From Ignavibacteria bacterium (GTDB taxonomy: Bacteria; Bacteroidota; Ignavibacteria; UBA10030; SZUA-254), in the NCBI GenBank assembly GCA_016178595.1, contig JACOSY010000023.1:121194-185193 (forward strand): a stretch of DNA of 64,000 nucleotides, read 5' to 3'. Under the pieces are notes generated by a model, which did no database searches, was not told the origin of the DNA, and saw nothing but the letters and a program-made list of their open reading frames with translations. The position numbers and the translations under genes were made by a program. This document shows positions 60,296 to 64,000 of this stretch, piece by piece (position 1 is the stretch's first letter; each line of letters begins with the position of its first letter).

Positions 60296-60964
60296 TTAAT
60301 CTGCGTGTGAATGTGAATACGAATCTGACTTTTGTTTGTGGCGTTCCTGAACATTGACGATTTCATCCAACGAGCGAAGAATCTCATGAACGGGCATTCC
60401 TTTTTCCCAGATTCCGTCGGCAACCGATGTTTTCAGTCGCGCGCGCGTCTCGGAGTCGAGGTATGCTGAAAGGACAATCACTTTCATCGTGTTGTCTTTC
60501 CTTCGCGCGCGAAGCAATTCGAGAACCTGAAAACCGTCCACCTTCGGCATCTTCAGATCCAGCATGACGACGTGAGGTTTCCGCTCGCCCATCAGAAGGA
60601 GTGCTTCATAGCCATCGTCGGTAGCAATAACATCGGCATTGGCAAAGTGCGAGAGGACGGCCTCCTTGAGAAGCAACGTATAAGCAGGGTCGTCATCGAC
60701 GATGAGAAACACCGTCTGTCGGTCATCCACAAATTGGAACGGCACGTCTATGCCCGCTTTGACAATGAACTTCTTCAAATCGCCGGGCCAGATGCGGTAG
60801 TGCCCACCGTACGTGGTATAAGCCTTCAAGGCATCACGGTAGATCCAGTTCAGAACGGTCTTCTTGCTGATTCGGCAAATCTTTGCTACCAAGCCGACAC
60901 TCATCGGTTTCCGGTAGACAGTCGAATACTTCAACCCGTTGGGACTTTGTCGATATTCAACCAT
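60296..60964 (-). CDS. Response regulator with N-terminal excisionase/MerR-like HTH and C-terminal REC domain
   Basis: 'MSVGLVAKICRISKKTVLNWIYRDALKAYTTYGGHYRIWPGDLKKFI' then 'VFLIVDDDPAYTLLLKEAV...VVMLDLKMPKVDGFQVLELL...VIVLSAY'. Start ambiguous (60964 or 61054). Confidence 0.88.
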   Translation of the reverse strand: MVEYRQSPNGLKYSTVYRKPMSVGLVAKICRISKKTVLNWIYRDALKAYTTYGGHYRIWPGDLKKFIVKAGIDVPFQFVDDRQTVFLIVDDDPAYTLLLKEAVLSHFANADVIATDDGYEALLLMGERKPHVVMLDLKMPKVDGFQVLELLRARRKDNTMKVIVLSAYLDSETRARLKTSVADGIWEKGMPVHEILRSLDEIVNVQERHKQKSDSYSHSHAD

Positions 60965-61107
60965 GCGTAACTTTCTGAAATGTGAAATCAAGTATTTTGT
61001 CCCAATATAATCGGGTAATGGAGGACGGGGGGTGACAACGATCACCCAGTGCAAGCTACATCACGCGGGTAGGTACACCTGCAGCAAAAATCAAGTAGAT
61101 CAAGAAC

Positions 61108-61761
61108 TCACAGATTCTTGACAACCTTGACAACCTTCCAAATGAAGGTAACGTCTCGTTTGCGGACAGTGAGAGGCTCGAAATTCGGATTGAGTGGAAT
61201 GAGGTGAATATGATGCTCATCGATCTTAATCTTTTTCAATACATCTTCTTCGTTGACACGGACGACACAAATATCCCCGTTCCGTACTTCTTCTCGAGGA
61301 CTGATTACTACAATATCACCGTTTTCGATTCGTGGAGACATGCTATTTCCTTTGACAACAAGTGCGAAAGCATCCCGATCTTTGATGTTGTCTACAGTAA
61401 CATAACGTTCCGCATAGTCGGGATAGAACATGGCGTTTGTTTTTCCTGCAGGAACAGATGAGAGCACGGGGATATCGACCAAAACGACATTCTTGAGCAA
61501 TTGATCTTTTTGGAAGGGAATTATGTTTGATCGTGAAGGCTGAGATAGATACATTTCGCCTTCTCCTGTCAACAGCCATTCGGGACGAACACCGGTGAAT
61601 TTCGCAAGACGCATCAGGTAATTGCTATCAGGCACCTGATTACCTTTTTCCCAGCGCTGAAGCGTGCGCGTAGCAACATCGACTTTTTTCGACAGCGTTC
61701 CCTGGTCAAGTTCCTTGTTCTCACGAGCCACACGGATTCGACTACTCAGCATGGATTTCAT
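61108..61761 (-). CDS. XRE-family HTH / S24 peptidase repressor (CI/LexA-like)
   Basis: HTH 'RIRVARENKELDQGTLSKKVDVATRTLQRWEKGNQVPD'; S24 'LVVKGNSMSPRIENGDIVVISP', 'DVLKKIKI'; candidate Ala-Gly cleavage site 'SSVPAGKTN'; SD AAAGG upstream of ATG 61761. Confidence 0.92.
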   Translation of the reverse strand: MKSMLSSRIRVARENKELDQGTLSKKVDVATRTLQRWEKGNQVPDSNYLMRLAKFTGVRPEWLLTGEGEMYLSQPSRSNIIPFQKDQLLKNVVLVDIPVLSSVPAGKTNAMFYPDYAERYVTVDNIKDRDAFALVVKGNSMSPRIENGDIVVISPREEVRNGDICVVRVNEEDVLKKIKIDEHHIHLIPLNPNFEPLTVRKRDVTFIWKVVKVVKNL

Positions 61762-61788
61762 TGCGCACCTTTCGGTATATGCCAGTTT

Positions 61789-61859
61789 TGTCATGATATA
61801 TCTCGTAGAATGACATATTTGTCACCTATGAATATAAAAAATTTGAGGTGCACAGTCAA
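61789..61859 (-). promoter_or_regulatory. Predicted promoter and operator of the S24 repressor gene
   Basis: Minus strand TTGACT (61859-61854), 17-bp spacer, TATATT (61836-61831), followed by TGACA/TGTCA half-sites at 61811-61824 and 61789-61794. Confidence 0.6.
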
Positions 61860-61873
61860 GAAAAAAATGGACC

Positions 61874-63157
61874 TTAAAATTGACTGATGTCTCGCCCGAA
61901 GAGACGTGCTTTCATCCAATCGAAAAGGACGAGGATCTTGTTCTTGAAGCTCACCAAACGGGTGATATAGGCTGAGCGCCAGAACAGATATGCATAGTAG
62001 CCGTGTCCCTTGATTGATGCCAGATCGGCCAGTGCCTTGTTGCTTCCGATGTAAGCAAGCATGCCGAGATTCTTGAGCTGGAATGGTTTGACGGAAGTAT
62101 CCTGTACAGAACGGTTCAAGATCTCAGCGAGGTATTTCCCCTCCTGTTGCGCCACCTGTGCTGTGGCGGGGAGAATTTGTCCATCGATGGTCGCGCAATC
62201 ACCAAGAGCATACAGGGTGGAATACCCTTTCACTCGGAGGAATTCATCAACAAGAATTCGGGATGACTTCTTTTCCTTTTCAAATGAAAGGGATCGTACC
62301 AACTGCACGGGCCCCATACCAGTCGACCACACAAGCAAACCATATGGAATCACAGAGCCATCGTCCAGATGCACGTGAGTTTCTTTCACTGTTGTAACAG
62401 CAGAGCGTGTTCGCACTTCAATTCGTTGTCGACGGAAATGCTCTACGGTATAGGTACTGAGTGTTGCATCGAAGGTACTGAGGATTTGGTCCGTTGCTTC
62501 GAACAATGTAATGCGAACATCTTTCATCAGTTGTGGGAAGTGACCGCGCAAATCCTCCTCGACAAAGTCGTGCATCTCCGCTGCGAATTCCACGCCAGTT
62601 GGCCCACCTCCCACGACAACAAAATGGAGCAGCCTACTCCGCTCTGCATCATCAAGTCCGGGTGTTGCCGCCCGCTCGAAACAGTCGATAATGCGTTGGC
62701 GGATTGCGCGAGCATCGGAGAGTTCTTTGAGGAATAGAGCATGCTGCTCGACGCCGGGAATATTGTACGTATTATTCGCCGCACCCACCCCAAGCACCAG
62801 AATGTTATAATTCAGTTTGAAGCTTGTCTTCGCATACTCCTGTTCACAATCGATTGTTTTTTCTTCGGGACGGATAGCAATACACTTTGCCCGATAGTAT
62901 AGGATGCCTTTTTTGCCAGCACGAATGGATTCGATGATGCTGCGGAACTCTATCGTGCCGACGGTCGTGCTTGGAAGAAGTGGGGTGAAGAGAAAATGAT
63001 TACGCGGGCTAACGACGATAACATCGTAGCGTTGTTCGTCTATGCGTCGGAGAAGGCTGAATGCTCCAAAGCCAGTTCCTAGAATAACGAGTGTTGGTTT
63101 CCCAATAGACACGCGCTTCTCCTGGTGAGGCAGTTGTTCATCATTCTCTCCTCCCAT
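61874..63157 (-). CDS. ndh: Type II NADH dehydrogenase / NAD(P)/FAD-dependent oxidoreductase
   Basis: 'PTLVILGTGFGAFSLLRRID', 'RNHFLFTPLLPSTTVGTIEFRSI', 'VVVGGGPTGVEFAAEMHDF', 'YALGDCATIDGQ...PATAQVAQQEGKYLA'. Confidence 0.92.
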   Translation of the reverse strand: MGGENDEQLPHQEKRVSIGKPTLVILGTGFGAFSLLRRIDEQRYDVIVVSPRNHFLFTPLLPSTTVGTIEFRSIIESIRAGKKGILYYRAKCIAIRPEEKTIDCEQEYAKTSFKLNYNILVLGVGAANNTYNIPGVEQHALFLKELSDARAIRQRIIDCFERAATPGLDDAERSRLLHFVVVGGGPTGVEFAAEMHDFVEEDLRGHFPQLMKDVRITLFEATDQILSTFDATLSTYTVEHFRRQRIEVRTRSAVTTVKETHVHLDDGSVIPYGLLVWSTGMGPVQLVRSLSFEKEKKSSRILVDEFLRVKGYSTLYALGDCATIDGQILPATAQVAQQEGKYLAEILNRSVQDTSVKPFQLKNLGMLAYIGSNKALADLASIKGHGYYAYLFWRSAYITRLVSFKNKILVLFDWMKARLFGRDISQF

Positions 63158-63176
63158 GAAATGATAGCGACAATTC

Positions 63177-63440
63177 CTAGGCTGAAGCTCCGCGTTTTGC
63201 CAGTGCCTCACGAATTGTCTTGAGCGCATCCTGCTTGCTCACATTGAGACGCGCCCCGGATTCGGCGATTGCTTGTTCAAGCGTACCCTGCTTGGTCATC
63301 AACCAGCGCCAGATATGATACCCAAGACGATTCTGGTCGTTCGGTTCCTGTGTCGGAATTGTGCTCACGCTCTGATAAGCAATTCTTTCGAGTGAATCCG
63401 CCGGATACTCCTGAACAGGTGAGGGCGGCTTCGTTGTCAT
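63177..63440 (-). CDS. Hypothetical protein
   Basis: 87 aa, 20 bp upstream of ndh in the same orientation; 'LGYHIWRWLMTKQGTLEQAIAESGARLNVSKQDALKTIREAL'. Confidence 0.65.
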   Translation of the reverse strand: MTTKPPSPVQEYPADSLERIAYQSVSTIPTQEPNDQNRLGYHIWRWLMTKQGTLEQAIAESGARLNVSKQDALKTIREALAKRGASA

Positions 63441-63667
63441 AGCGTTCTACGGATAATGTTAGATACCTGCTTCATTCGAAAATATGCAAAAATGATTTTG
63501 AAAGCAACAATGCGAACTGCCATACCCTTCGCCTCTTGGAAATCCCAGCCTACTGTCATTGAAGCATCGACATTATCCGGAAATTCAGGTTCGAGAAATA
63601 CAAGCTCACCATTGACAATATCCTGGGGACTGCCTCATCTGTTCACATGGACGAGACCTTCAACAAA

Positions 63668-63695
63668 GAGAGCCGATCCTTTCGGATCGGCTCTC
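63668..63695 (-). terminator. Stem-loop, probable terminator of the T9SS-cargo gene
   Basis: GAGAGCCGATCC-TTTC-GGATCGGCTCTC; T-rich (TTTGTTG) follows on the minus strand. Confidence 0.7.
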
Positions 63696-63729
63696 TCAAT
63701 GGAAGATGCAAATCTCACAATACGATAAC

Positions 63730-64000
63730 TTACCGCGAGAGCAACATCTTCTGAACTTGACTCAAACCGGCCGCTTCCAGCCTGTAGTAGTACACACCGC
63801 TTGGCAAGTTGGATGCATCGAACGTGACACTGTGTGCACCTTCAGATTGCACTTCATTGACCAGCGTTGCCACTTGCTGACCAAGCAGGTTGTACACAAC
63901 GAGATGCGCGTTCGACTCTTCCGGCAAATTGTAGGAAATCAGTGTCGATGGGTTAAACGGATTGGGATAGTTGGCATTCAAAGCAAAGGAATGCGAGACT
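63730..64000 (-). CDS. T9SS type A sorting domain-containing protein (C-terminal fragment; continues beyond window)
   Basis: 'SHSFALNANYPNPFNPSTLISYNLPEESNAHLVVYNLLGQQVATLVNEVQSEGAHSVTFDASNLPSGVYYYRLEAAGLSQVQKMLLSR'. Confidence 0.93.
   Translation of the reverse strand, partial: VSHSFALNANYPNPFNPSTLISYNLPEESNAHLVVYNLLGQQVATLVNEVQSEGAHSVTFDASNLPSGVYYYRLEAAGLSQVQKMLLSR

Overview
The window looks like a chromosomal segment from a Bacteroidota/Ignavibacteria/Chlorobi-type bacterium. The main clue is several 'NYPNPFNP...' type IX secretion (T9SS) C-terminal sorting domains. I could not run database searches, so taxonomy is an inference. About half the window (1-5.3 kb and 18-44 kb, almost all minus strand) is a surface-polysaccharide/glycosylation locus: a Wzm-like ABC-2 permease, a methyltransferase fused to a very long coiled coil, many GT2/GT4/GT9 glycosyltransferases, a Wzx-like flippase, WecB, sugar epimerases, FkbM, and two YfhO-like membrane proteins. 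The rest is housekeeping (ApaG, TruA, M48 and M28 peptidases, rpsU, one CAT-anticodon tRNA, YchF, NDH-2), a DUF1800/DUF1501 pair, a deoxyhypusine synthase-like gene next to a histone H1-like gene, a Fur-FTR1/DUF2318-porin-FMN_bind-ApbE gene run, a TonB-dependent receptor, and a small regulatory region. The items most worth a second look are: (1) the iron/flavin operon behind a perfect Fur-type palindrome; (2) an adjacent pair made of an HTH-REC regulator and a degenerate-receiver/DHp protein with no ATPase domain; (3) the methyltransferase-coiled-coil 'ruler' next to Wzm; (4) a gene ending in a TM+Arg anchor with a T9SS sorting domain immediately downstream in another frame; (5) a 108-bp palindromic element with two hairpins whose loops are reverse complements. 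No CRISPR array, transposase, integrase or prophage structural gene was recognised. Most of the other small ORFs in the supplied track are antisense or overlapping shadows of real genes.
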